Positions 28,713 through 37,134 of a DNA stretch of 64,000 bases are shown here, in pieces (the stretch's first letter is position 1; every line of letters starts with the position of its first letter). The DNA lies in assembly GCF_010500925.1 (NCBI RefSeq), contig NZ_QVMG01000002.1, forward strand, positions 16,726-80,725. Reading direction: 5' to 3'. Both the position numbers and the translations under genes were made by a program. Source of the DNA: Parabacteroides sp. 52 (GTDB lineage Bacteria > Bacteroidota > Bacteroidia > Bacteroidales > Tannerellaceae). The notes beneath the pieces were generated by a model. The model did not search any database. It saw only the letters and a list, made by a program, of their open reading frames with translations, and had not been told where the DNA came from.

Positions 28713-29309
28713 TTAATTCAGATTCGGATCTTTGGGGTAATTAATCCATGTTTTGTAATCTTGTCCGAGACGTTGCAGAGAATCTTTCCAGTAAGAATCA
28801 CCTTCTGCCGGGATAACACTTGCATTGTTCGGCTGACTCACTACCCAGGAGTTGCTGTCGATTTCCCTACTTAATTGTCCGGCTGTCCAACCGGAATAAC
28901 CCAAAAAGAATTTGACTTTCCCTTCTATCGATTGTCCCTTTGAAATATATTTCTTCAATGCATTAAAATCGCCGTCGAAATATAACTGTTCATTGATTTT
29001 AACGGCATCCGGTATGATTATATCGCCTAATGAATGGATGAAAAAGAGACGATTGGCACTGACCGGGCCTCCCAGGTAGATCGGTATGGGGGCGGTATAT
29101 TCTAAGTCGGAAAAGAAGGTGTTTACATATAAATCAGTTTTTTTGTTTAGAACAAATCCCATAGAACCTTTTGCATTATGCTCCACAAGCAAAACAACAG
29201 AACGCTGGAAGTATAAATTCTGAAGAGCTGGCTCGGAGATCAGTATATTGCCCGGAGCTGGATATAGATTGTTGTGGGTTACTCGAAAAATGTTTTTATA
29301 AGTAGACAT
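28713..29309 (-). CDS. YqgE/AlgH family protein
   Basis: 198-aa protein of the UPF0301 (DUF179) family. Diagnostic stretches are the N-terminal GNILISEPALQNLYFQRSVV, GFVLNK and FFLGYSGWTAGQLSREI. The family is widespread and its biochemical role is unsettled, although a link to alginate regulation has been reported in Pseudomonas. It is a single gene convergent with the GNAT gene (13 bp between stops) and divergent from the large MG2-type protein. Confidence 0.9.
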   Translation of the reverse strand: MSTYKNIFRVTHNNLYPAPGNILISEPALQNLYFQRSVVLLVEHNAKGSMGFVLNKKTDLYVNTFFSDLEYTAPIPIYLGGPVSANRLFFIHSLGDIIIPDAVKINEQLYFDGDFNALKKYISKGQSIEGKVKFFLGYSGWTAGQLSREIDSNSWVVSQPNNASVIPAEGDSYWKDSLQRLGQDYKTWINYPKDPNLN

Positions 29310-29451
29310 TTTACTGATTTTTGGAATTATAAAACAATGACAATATATAACAATTTATACAAAGCAACACAATAATGTGCTTTAAAAAAATGTTAATGAC
29401 AGGCAGGCGAGAAAAAACAAAATAGAAGGCATTGTTTTTTTAGAAATATGT

Positions 29452-29459
29452 TATATTTA
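29452..29459 (+). promoter_or_regulatory. Probable -7 box for the MG2/TonB-plug gene
   Basis: TATATTTA, one mismatch from the consensus, with ATTG about 16 bp upstream in the -33 position; the leader is about 35 nt. Confidence 0.45.
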
Positions 29460-29497
29460 CTGTTCAAAGAAAAAACAAATACAATAAAAATACTTTT

Positions 29498-31873
29498 ATG
29501 AGGATCAAAAAAACAACTTCTTCTTTTTTATTTTTGTTTCTGTTGTTTTTACCTTTATCGGTCTTTGGACAGGGGCAACGTTTTTCTCCGGCTGCGGCTT
29601 CTCAACATCTTTATACGCAACTTTCAGCTTTTCCTCAGGAAAAGATTCACCTGCATACGGATCATTCGTCCTATTTGCCCGGTGAAAAGATCTGGTTTAA
29701 GGCCTATCTGACGGATGCCCAGGATTTGAGCCTTATCCCGCCAAGTCGTTATGTGTATGTAGAGTTGCATAGTCCAGACAGTCTTATCACACGGGTGAAA
29801 ATTATGCCGCAGAAGAGTCTTCACTATGGTTATTTGGAAATTCCTCTCGGTCTGTCAACAGGAGACTATACCCTGTGTGCCTACACCAAAGCCATGACCA
29901 ATAAAGAAGAGGCCTGTTTCTTCAAAAAAATAATATATATAGGATCTACTGCAAAGCAGGAGAAAGAGGAAGAACAGCTGATTGATTATAAAGTATCTGT
30001 CTTTCCGGAAGGGGGATACCTGCTTGAAGGAACGCTTTGTCGTGTTGCTTTTAAGGCGGTTGGCGAAGATGGGAGAGGGCAGGATATTCTTTATGCCGAA
30101 CTGACGGATGAGGAAGGGGTTGTATGCAAGAAAGATATCCGTTCTTCTCACCTTGGCATGGGGTCTTTTTCTTTTATCCCGGAAAAGGGAAAAAGTTATA
30201 CGCTGAATTGCCGGAATGCCTTGGACGTGTGGCAACAGGCGAAACTACCGCAGGCCCGAACAGACCTCGCTACCCTTGTCACTTACTGGAGAAACGACAA
30301 TAAGTTGGCCGTTAGGGTAATGTATGCTTCTGAATGGAAGGCGTCTCCTTTATATCTTGTCATACATGGAGGCGGGAAACCTCTTCATGTGGAAGAGTGG
30401 ACATCCTCCACCCCTTATAAACTATTTGCCAAAGAGCCTTTAACCGAAGGGATCCTGCATCTGCTTTTAGTTAATGGCGAAGGCAATGTGTTGAGCGAAA
30501 GGTTGGTCTTCTGTCGCAAAAAAGAAGGAAAGCCGCAGGTCTCTTTCCTCCCGGGAAAAGAGAACTATATGCCTCGGGAGAAGGTAACTGCCTCTTTTTC
30601 TTTCAAGGACAAAGAAGGCAATCCCCTGAAGGGACATTTCTCAGTAGCGGTAACCGACGATGCCGGGCTAAAGGTTGACAACTCCGTCAGCATTCAATCG
30701 AGTCTGTTGCTTACTTCGGAATTGAAAGGGTATATAGAAAATCCGGCGTATTACTTCGATAATCCTTCTGTAAATACGGACGAAGCATTGGATCATCTCT
30801 TAATGACACAGGGGTGGCGTCGTTATGATATACCGGAGGTTCTGAAAGGAAATATTAGCTTTCCGCAGATCCAACCCGAACGCACGCCTTCTGTCAGTGG
30901 CAAGGTGACTGGTTTGACTTCTTCGAAGGGATTAAAGGGTTGCCAGGTTTCTTTTATCTCTCCTAAAGATACATTGTATGCTTTGTTGGATGTGGATGAC
31001 CAGGGTATGTTCAATTATACGGGCTATGAATATGCCGACAGCCTGACTTTCTTTCTTCAGGCTTATTCCAAGCGGGGAGGAGACCGCCTGCGGATAAAAG
31101 TGGATAAAGATACTTTTCCTGAGGTAAAACCTTTGCCGGAAAGATCACTGTCGCAAGGAGGAGATGCAACAAATGATATTCCGGAGGAAATCCGATACCG
31201 ATATGATTCACAGGGGGTGAGAATAATTGAATTAGCAGAGGTGACTGCAAGGGTCTTTGTTAAGAAAGAGAAGGTTTTATCCCATTATACAAATTCGGCT
31301 ACCAGTATTATTGACCGGGAAGAGATTGAACGTTTTCATCAACCTAATTTAAAATTGATATTGGACTATATGCCAGGGAAAAGAGGGAATTCCGGTACTG
31401 GCTCCCTCAATTTAGATGAGTCTAATGATAGGGTTTTTATGTTGGATGGCATGGAGGTTGACGATTTACCTTTGGAGTCGATTACAGCCGATATGATAGA
31501 GCAGATCGAGTTTATTCCAGCTACTATCTTCGGGAGTAAATATCCTTATGGTGTCACCAATATCATCACTCGTTATAAAGGGGTTGAATCGGAACAGTTT
31601 AATGTAGCAATAATATCCCCATTGGGCGCACAGACTCCTGTCGAATTCTATTCTCCTCAATACGAAACAGATTCCCAGCGCCGCCGTCCCGAACAGGATT
31701 ACAGAAATACGGTGTACTGGAAGCCGGATCTCATTGCCAAAGAAGAGGGAGAGGCTACGGTCACATTTTATACTTCAGATGCTTATCAGACTACTTATTC
31801 GGTCGTGATAGAAGGAATAACTACCGAAGGTGAATTGATAAGACGGGTCGAAAAGTTGAAAGTGGGGAAATAA
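29498..31873 (+). CDS. Large secreted MG2-like protein with TonB-plug domain
   Basis: 791-aa protein with a Sec signal peptide (to about residue 24). The N-terminal part (HLHTDHSSYLPGEKIWFKAYL) matches the macroglobulin MG2 domain; further beta-sandwich repeats follow. Around residues 600-690 a TonB-receptor plug-like segment appears (STSIIDREEIERF, FMLDGMEVDDLPLESITADMIEQIEF) with no barrel after it. Such MG-plug proteins are common in Bacteroidetes; the role is unknown, perhaps anchoring or gating at the outer membrane. It is a single gene with a terminator-like hairpin downstream. Confidence 0.8.
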   Translation: MRIKKTTSSFLFLFLLFLPLSVFGQGQRFSPAAASQHLYTQLSAFPQEKIHLHTDHSSYLPGEKIWFKAYLTDAQDLSLIPPSRYVYVELHSPDSLITRVKIMPQKSLHYGYLEIPLGLSTGDYTLCAYTKAMTNKEEACFFKKIIYIGSTAKQEKEEEQLIDYKVSVFPEGGYLLEGTLCRVAFKAVGEDGRGQDILYAELTDEEGVVCKKDIRSSHLGMGSFSFIPEKGKSYTLNCRNALDVWQQAKLPQARTDLATLVTYWRNDNKLAVRVMYASEWKASPLYLVIHGGGKPLHVEEWTSSTPYKLFAKEPLTEGILHLLLVNGEGNVLSERLVFCRKKEGKPQVSFLPGKENYMPREKVTASFSFKDKEGNPLKGHFSVAVTDDAGLKVDNSVSIQSSLLLTSELKGYIENPAYYFDNPSVNTDEALDHLLMTQGWRRYDIPEVLKGNISFPQIQPERTPSVSGKVTGLTSSKGLKGCQVSFISPKDTLYALLDVDDQGMFNYTGYEYADSLTFFLQAYSKRGGDRLRIKVDKDTFPEVKPLPERSLSQGGDATNDIPEEIRYRYDSQGVRIIELAEVTARVFVKKEKVLSHYTNSATSIIDREEIERFHQPNLKLILDYMPGKRGNSGTGSLNLDESNDRVFMLDGMEVDDLPLESITADMIEQIEFIPATIFGSKYPYGVTNIITRYKGVESEQFNVAIISPLGAQTPVEFYSPQYETDSQRRRPEQDYRNTVYWKPDLIAKEEGEATVTFYTSDAYQTTYSVVIEGITTEGELIRRVEKLKVGK

Positions 31874-31879
31874 ATAAAT

Positions 31880-31920
31880 CTTCCTGGGGCTGCCGAGTCA
31901 TATCCGACAGCCTCAGGAAG
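31880..31920. terminator. Inverted repeat between convergent genes
   Basis: CTTCCTG-GGGCTG pairs with CAGCC-TCAGGAAG around an 11-base loop. T tracts are modest on both strands. It probably ends both the MG2-type gene and the aminotransferase gene. Confidence 0.6.
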
Positions 31921-31929
31921 GGTAAAAAA

Positions 31930-33240
31930 TCAGGAATTATTCTGCCGGAATATACGTAAGCGTTCTTCCAATAAATCATATTGATGTTCTTTAATAAAAG
32001 AGGTACAGGCACGTAATCCTTGTTGGTTGCTGCCCGTAGTGCTTAGCGATATGGCGCTGATGCCATAATAGATAAGTTCTTCCATTAACTGTCCTCCACT
32101 CATGCCTGGATAGGCAATCGTGAAATAGAAACCGTCAGCGATAGGTTCGTCCAGGTCGTGATCGTATACGATCGTAAAGCCGTAGTCAGTAAATATTTTC
32201 TTTAATCGTTGGGCACGGCGTCCATATTCTTTTACTTCAGAGATAAAGTCGAATGTGCCGTCAGAAGCCGCCTTGAACATCGCCGCTAATGCATGTTGGG
32301 CAGAATGACTGGTGCCTGAAGACAGGGCATACAAGACGCGGTGGATGTAAACACTTCCGAAAGTGCCACCTCCGTAACGTTTTGTGAGACCAGGGTAGGA
32401 GCGATGGTATAATTTGTCAGATATAACTGTTACGCCAATGCGTTGTCCGGCATAGCTGAATGCTTTGGAGCCGGATATCTGCAAGATATAGTTATCCGTA
32501 TAACGAGCAACACTGGCCTGGAATGGTGCTTTGAAAGGAGTAGCCAGGTCTTTGCGGAAGTCCATTGCAAAGTAAGCCAGGTCTTCAATGACAATCACAT
32601 CGTATGTATTGGCCATTTCTCCAATGATCTGTAATTCTTGTTCAGTCAAACAGAACCAGGCCGGGTTATTCGGGTTGGAGTAGATCATCGCGGCAATATT
32701 TCCTTTGGAAAGAAATTTCTCTAATTCTGCCTGTAGTTTTTCTCCCCGGTATTCGTATACATCAAATGATTCATACTTCCCTCCAATCACAGCAAGCTGT
32801 TGTTTTTGCACCGGAAATCCGGGATCAATAAAAAGAATGGTGTCTTTGCCTGGCGTACATTGTCCACTTACCAGAAAAGAGGCGTATGTTCCCTGCATAG
32901 ATCCGGTTACGGGCACACAACCTTCCGGTGAAACATCTATATTGATAAACGCTTTAATGAAGCGAGCCGCTTCTTGTTTTACCTCCGGAATCCCGTTTAT
33001 ATTCGGATAGATAGAAGCCACTCCGTTATGTAAAGCTTCTATTTCAGCATCTATCCCCACTTGTGCCGGCTTTAAACCGGGCACCCCCATTTCCATATGG
33101 ATAAATTCTGTATTTGTTTCTTTCTCCAGTTCCGTAGAAATGGCAACCACTTCGCGTATAGTAGCCTTCCCAAAATCAGGAAGACCATATTTATCTATAA
33201 CTTCTTTGACTATCTGGTGATTAACAGGTGTATTCTTCAT
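31930..33240 (-). CDS. PLP-dependent aminotransferase (class I/II)
   Basis: 436-aa fold-type I enzyme. The PLP lysine is in ISGSKAFSYAGQRIG, the cofactor-facing NPNNPAW and the aspartate in VIEDLAYF are in place, and the C-terminal arginine region is GLRACTSFI. It is cytoplasmic. It could act on aromatic or aspartate-like amino acids; the start (VIDKYGLPDFGKATIREV) is longer than in AspC. It is a single gene with its own promoter. The substrate is undetermined. Confidence 0.9.
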   Translation of the reverse strand: MKNTPVNHQIVKEVIDKYGLPDFGKATIREVVAISTELEKETNTEFIHMEMGVPGLKPAQVGIDAEIEALHNGVASIYPNINGIPEVKQEAARFIKAFINIDVSPEGCVPVTGSMQGTYASFLVSGQCTPGKDTILFIDPGFPVQKQQLAVIGGKYESFDVYEYRGEKLQAELEKFLSKGNIAAMIYSNPNNPAWFCLTEQELQIIGEMANTYDVIVIEDLAYFAMDFRKDLATPFKAPFQASVARYTDNYILQISGSKAFSYAGQRIGVTVISDKLYHRSYPGLTKRYGGGTFGSVYIHRVLYALSSGTSHSAQHALAAMFKAASDGTFDFISEVKEYGRRAQRLKKIFTDYGFTIVYDHDLDEPIADGFYFTIAYPGMSGGQLMEELIYYGISAISLSTTGSNQQGLRACTSFIKEHQYDLLEERLRIFRQNNS

Positions 33241-33263
33241 CTTTATGTCTATTTATTCGTGAA

Positions 33264-33271
33264 CAAAAGTA
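33264..33271 (-). promoter_or_regulatory. TAnnTTTG -7 box for the aminotransferase
   Basis: TACTTTTG on the minus strand, 23 bp before the ATG. Confidence 0.55.
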
Positions 33272-33333
33272 AAAAAATAATCAATCTCCTCTAAATTTTT
33301 CCTCAAAACTATTGTAGAATCAAATAAACCGCC

Positions 33334-33341
33334 TATCTTTG
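33334..33341 (+). promoter_or_regulatory. TAnnTTTG -7 box for tRNA-Asp
   Basis: TATCTTTG with ATTG at 33311-33314, 19 bp upstream, matching both promoter elements and their spacing. Confidence 0.7.
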
Positions 33342-33380
33342 CATCGCAATTCAGCGGAAGAGCAATACGAGAACAAAAAT

Positions 33381-33454
33381 GGTGTGGTAGTTCAGCTGGT
33401 TAGAATACCTGCCTGTCACGCAGGGGGTCGCGGGTTCGAGTCCCGTCCATACCG
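33381..33454 (+). tRNA. tRNA-Asp (anticodon GTC)
   Basis: 74-nt cloverleaf: acceptor GGTGTGG with CCATACC, D-arm GTTCAGCTGGTTAGAAT, anticodon stem CCTGC/GCAGG around CTGTCAC (anticodon GTC), T-arm CGGGTTCGAGTCCCG, discriminator G. CCA is not encoded. It has its own promoter and terminator. A decayed, rearranged region starts right behind it; no repeat of the tRNA 3' end was seen in the window. Confidence 0.98.
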
Positions 33455-33489
33455 CTTAAAAGATTGACAATCAGTCGATTATGAAGACA

Positions 33490-33526
33490 AAAGCCTGTAA
33501 AATAGCATTTTACAGGCTTTTTTTAT
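33490..33526 (+). terminator. Terminator of tRNA-Asp
   Basis: AAGCCTGTAAAA pairs with TTTTACAGGCTT around a short loop, followed by a run of T. Confidence 0.9.
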
Positions 33527-33558
33527 ATCCCTTTAGGACACACTAAAGTCATTAAAAA

Positions 33559-33749
33559 GGGTCAAGCTGAAAATCCGGTTGGTAGAATTATCTTTGCCTA
33601 AAAAAAGTAATGATAAGTTCCGAAGATATTCTCCGATTATTTCTTCCCTCCTGGCTTTTTGACTTCTTTGATTTATAGAAGTTCACCCAGGATTCATTTC
33701 GTATAGATGTCTATCTAAGTGAAAAGAAAGTAATGGGTCAAGCTGAAAA
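33559..33749. repeat. 15-bp direct repeat pair in a decayed IS region
   Basis: GGGTCAAGCTGAAAA occurs at 33559-33573 and 33735-33749, 176 bp apart, bracketing a transposase-like fragment. It may be a scar of insertion or internal recombination. Confidence 0.7.
33589..33596 (+). promoter_or_regulatory. TAnnTTTG box upstream of the transposase fragment
   Basis: TATCTTTG, 13 bp before the ATG of the fragment; probably the original promoter of the element. Confidence 0.45.
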
Positions 33750-33765
33750 CATTACCATAGGTTAA
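33610..33765 (+). pseudogene. Transposase N-terminal fragment (ISAon1-like), broken by a stop
   Basis: From ATG 33610 the frame reads MISSEDILRLFLPSWLFDFF and hits TAG at 33676, then continues in the same frame as KFTQDSFRIDVYLSEKKV to a TAA at 33763. The pattern (short helix LLxLFLPxxLxxYF, then a strand like LHLYLEEKN) resembles the small N-terminal ORF of ISAon1-type transposases common in Bacteroidetes. The rest of the element is gone. Assignment is from memory of the family pattern and needs a search. Confidence 0.5.
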
Positions 33766-33871
33766 GTATCCAATAGCCAAGTCAGAGAGATTCGAGCCGA
33801 GCTGTGAATAAGTTTTCATAAAAATGCCCCTAATATTTTAAGAAGGAGCTTCTAAACCAGGTATAAATACT

Positions 33872-33879
33872 TATATTTG
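33872..33879 (+). promoter_or_regulatory. TAnnTTTG -7 box for the hybrid sensor gene
   Basis: TATATTTG, 38 bp before the ATG at 33918. Confidence 0.6.
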
Positions 33880-33917
33880 CCGTACCTTAAAATCTACAGT
33901 AAAGGGAAAAGGCTGAT

Positions 33918-36767
33918 ATGTGTGTGCAACAACTATTACAAAAGAAGATAGGTTTATATTTGGCAATCCTTTGCCTGATATGTTTTAATGTGTCAGCCAA
34001 ACAATCACTTTTTTATGAGTTTGAACATATTTCTATCCAAGATGGACTTCCAACCAGTGAGATTAATCAGATTTATCAGGATAGCGACGGATTTATCTGG
34101 TTTGCTACCCGTAGTGGTCTGAGTCAGTATGACGGATATTCCATCCGTACCTTCAAATCGAATTTATATACTCCGGATTTACTGAACAATAATGTTATCT
34201 ATTGTATGGCCGAAGACAGTAACAAATGTTTGTGGATTGGTACATCTAACGGACTGAATATACTGAATAAACGAACCGGGGAGATACAGAAGGTTACCCA
34301 TGAGATTTTGAATGAGAGTTTGATTGTTAAAATACTATTTACTAAAGAAGGCTATAAACTGATAGCAACGGAAAGAGGAGTTGTTCAATACTTCCCAGAA
34401 TCGAACAATTGCATTCCTTTCTTGCCGGATCGTTTAGTAGAGGCCTCTATTAAATCACTGATACAAGATTCGAAAGGTAATATCTGGGTTGGAACATGGT
34501 CCGATGGCTTATACCGGTATAACCCATCGGAGGATCAGATCTATGCTTATCCACCCCTAAGCAAAGAGAATTCAGCCTATACAATCTATGAAGACAAACA
34601 GGGACGTATCTGGGTAGGAACATGGGATGACGGGCTTCGCCGGATAGAGAACCCTTATAATATGGAAGACCTTAGAATCACCTCTTATAAATACGAAGCC
34701 CAAAACACTGATGGACTGATTGATAAATATGTCTATGATATCTCGGAAGATCTGAATACGGGAATGATTTGGGTCGGTACACGTAAAGGGTTGAGTATTT
34801 TATATGATGAGGCAAACGGAAATTTCAAAAATTATGTGCCTGATAATTCAATAAACTCTATCTCTTATAACGTCGTTCAGTCTATTCTCCGAGATAATCG
34901 AGGGATGATGTGGATCGCTACTTTAGGGGGCGGTGTTAATCTGGTGCGAACACATAAACCCGATTTTGACATGAATCGCCTGGATGATTTCTCCCATGAA
35001 TTTATACATAACCCTTCTGTACGCAGCATTTTGGTAGATAAAAACGGTTTGGTATGGATTGGTTTGGGTAACCAAGGGTTTTTGATTTATAACCGTCTGA
35101 CAGGTAGGTATATCCATAATACCGATTCAGAAGACTTCGGATTTATAGGACGCATTCCAACGATAAATACAATCGTTCAATCTCCTACTACCGGTAAAAT
35201 ATGGATCGGAACATATGATTGGGGAATTGTCGAATATGACGAGACAGCTCCCAGAGGAAAACGTGGTAAACACTACAACCGCGATTCAGTCTCCTGGATG
35301 CGGAATCAGTGTGTTTTTTCTATCTTGGAAGACTCAAAAGGAAATACATGGTTTGGTACTCGTAATGGAATAATGCTGTTAACCCCTTCATATAAGGGTA
35401 TTAACCTGGATCATTGTCGTGTCGGTTCTACCTTACTATCCTATTTATCGATAGTTGCCATGACTGAAGACGCTGAAGGAAATATATGGGCTGGTGCGAG
35501 CAACGGTGGAGTTATCCGTATATCCGGCGATCCATTGGTGGAAGATGGTTTGACATTCCATAAGTATACCCCCACGGAGGGGACTATCAACAATGTAAAC
35601 GTCTCCACCCTTTTTATTGACAGCAAACAACGTCTATGGGCAGGAACAGAGGGTGGGGGATTGAGCCTCTATGATCCGGCGAAAGATTGTTTCCGTCCTC
35701 TTCATCATCAGTTATCGTTACCTGGCGATGCTATCGTCAGTATACAACAGGATGCCAAAGGTAATCTCTGGATGGGGTCGAATGTAGGTCTTATACGATT
35801 GCATATACCTGATACGATAGCGGATGCTACTTACCGGTTGTATACTATATCCGACGGATTACAGGACAATGAGTTCAATCGTAATTCCTCCTTTACTGAT
35901 ATTAATGGCGAGATGTTTTTCGGAGGACATCATGGGTATAATTCTTTCTTTCCTGATCGTATGGTGGACGATGTGTCTTTTCCTCCTGTCGTAATTACCG
36001 ATATAAAGATTTATAACCAATCTTGGGATCAGTTGGAAGTAAAGTCTAAAGAGAATATATCTCTCATGGCCCCCGGTTTCACCGATAAAATACGATTGTC
36101 ATACAAACAAAACAATTTCGATATAGAATTCGCCGCATTGGGGTATACCAACCCCTCACAGATTAAATATGCTTATCGCTTAAAAGGCTTTAATACTGAC
36201 TGGCAATATACAGATGCCAATCGTCGTTTTGCTTATTATAATAATCTGGATGCAGGTGACTATATCTTCGAACTGAAAGCTTCCAATACGAATGGAGTAT
36301 GGAATGAAAATAACATTAAAACGATCAAGGTGCAGATCCTTCCCCCTCCCTGGAGAACCTCATGGGCATATCTGCTTTATTTTCTTTTTATCTTACCCTC
36401 TGAAGAATTCCTTACAGCTATAAGCCCTTTCTTAAAGGGTTTCAGGGAAAGACTCTTTGATGATACATATACAAGCGATACCCAAGTGGGTAATCTTACT
36501 CCTGAATGGGCAGAAAGATTAGGTTTGACTACTGAAGTAGCTGTTGGTGTTGGTGCTTTCGATTGTCATATGGGTGCAGTCGGTGCTGAAATCGGCCCCA
36601 AAACATTTGTCCGTGTAATCGGAACATCAACTTGTGATATTATGGTTGTTCCATACAAAGAAATGGAACATAAACTCATACCAGGTATTTGTGGACAAGT
36701 GGATGGTTCCGTTATTCCTGGAATGATTGGACTGGAAGCTGGACAGTCAGGGTTTGGAGATATTTAA
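33918..36767 (+). CDS. Chimeric ORF: hybrid two-component sensor fused to a ribulokinase fragment
   Basis: 949-aa open frame made of two unrelated genes. Residues 1-825 are the periplasmic half of a hybrid two-component system (HTCS): signal peptide, start FEHISIQDGLPTSEINQIYQD, two seven-bladed Reg_prop propellers (recurring GxIWxGT motifs), a Y_Y_Y domain, and the beginning of the transmembrane helix (SWAYLLYFLFI). The kinase, receiver and AraC parts are missing. Residues 826-949 are a central piece of L-ribulokinase (AraB), recognisable by TPEWAERLGL, GAFDCHMGAVGAEI, GTSTCDIMV and GQVDGSVIPGMIGLEAGQS. The product cannot signal as an HTCS and is probably non-functional. Confidence 0.75.
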   Translation: MCVQQLLQKKIGLYLAILCLICFNVSAKQSLFYEFEHISIQDGLPTSEINQIYQDSDGFIWFATRSGLSQYDGYSIRTFKSNLYTPDLLNNNVIYCMAEDSNKCLWIGTSNGLNILNKRTGEIQKVTHEILNESLIVKILFTKEGYKLIATERGVVQYFPESNNCIPFLPDRLVEASIKSLIQDSKGNIWVGTWSDGLYRYNPSEDQIYAYPPLSKENSAYTIYEDKQGRIWVGTWDDGLRRIENPYNMEDLRITSYKYEAQNTDGLIDKYVYDISEDLNTGMIWVGTRKGLSILYDEANGNFKNYVPDNSINSISYNVVQSILRDNRGMMWIATLGGGVNLVRTHKPDFDMNRLDDFSHEFIHNPSVRSILVDKNGLVWIGLGNQGFLIYNRLTGRYIHNTDSEDFGFIGRIPTINTIVQSPTTGKIWIGTYDWGIVEYDETAPRGKRGKHYNRDSVSWMRNQCVFSILEDSKGNTWFGTRNGIMLLTPSYKGINLDHCRVGSTLLSYLSIVAMTEDAEGNIWAGASNGGVIRISGDPLVEDGLTFHKYTPTEGTINNVNVSTLFIDSKQRLWAGTEGGGLSLYDPAKDCFRPLHHQLSLPGDAIVSIQQDAKGNLWMGSNVGLIRLHIPDTIADATYRLYTISDGLQDNEFNRNSSFTDINGEMFFGGHHGYNSFFPDRMVDDVSFPPVVITDIKIYNQSWDQLEVKSKENISLMAPGFTDKIRLSYKQNNFDIEFAALGYTNPSQIKYAYRLKGFNTDWQYTDANRRFAYYNNLDAGDYIFELKASNTNGVWNENNIKTIKVQILPPPWRTSWAYLLYFLFILPSEEFLTAISPFLKGFRERLFDDTYTSDTQVGNLTPEWAERLGLTTEVAVGVGAFDCHMGAVGAEIGPKTFVRVIGTSTCDIMVVPYKEMEHKLIPGICGQVDGSVIPGMIGLEAGQSGFGDI
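36393..36764 (+). pseudogene. araB: Internal fragment of L-ribulokinase
   Basis: About 124 codons from the middle of AraB (family length about 530-560 aa), lacking both ends. It is joined in frame to the sensor at about 36390 and cut at GFGDI, where intact AraB continues with YAWF. It is a remnant of an arabinose catabolic gene. Confidence 0.85.
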
Positions 36768-37112
36768 AATTCACACAGTGGTGATCCGTATGCATCAATG
36801 GCTAAATTGGAGATTCTGGACAAAAACGGTGAAAAATTATCCCGTCAACATTGGAAATTAATTTATGCCGACAGCGAAGAAGTAGATGCCGCTAACAACG
36901 TAGCAAGCAATATATTTGATTTGCAGGAATCAACCATTTGGCATACCTCATATTCTGTTGCGCAAGATCCGTATCCGCACCAGATTGTGATCGACTTGGG
37001 CGAAGATAAAGAAATCAGTGGTTTTCAATATTTGCCCCGTATGGAAGCCAACAAACCGGGGATGATTAAAGATTACCGGATTTATTTGAAAGAAACCCCA
37101 TTTAAGTTGTAA
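36768..37112 (+). pseudogene. C-terminal discoidin (F5/8 type C) fragment of a glycan-active protein
   Basis: The same frame continues after the TAA at 36765 as NSHSGDPYASMAKLEILDKN and runs through WKLIYADSEEV, ATNVFDLQ-like ASNIFDLQESTIWHT, HQIVIDLG and MIKDYRIYLKETPF, the standard C-terminal carbohydrate-binding F5/8 domain of large Bacteroidetes glycosidases or esterases. All upstream catalytic parts are missing. An internal ATG at 36798 could give 104 aa, but no export signal would remain. It is followed 22 bp later by a GH43 gene, as expected for neighbours in a polysaccharide-utilisation locus. Confidence 0.75.
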
Positions 37113-37134
37113 TAAACAGTAAAACAGATATATA

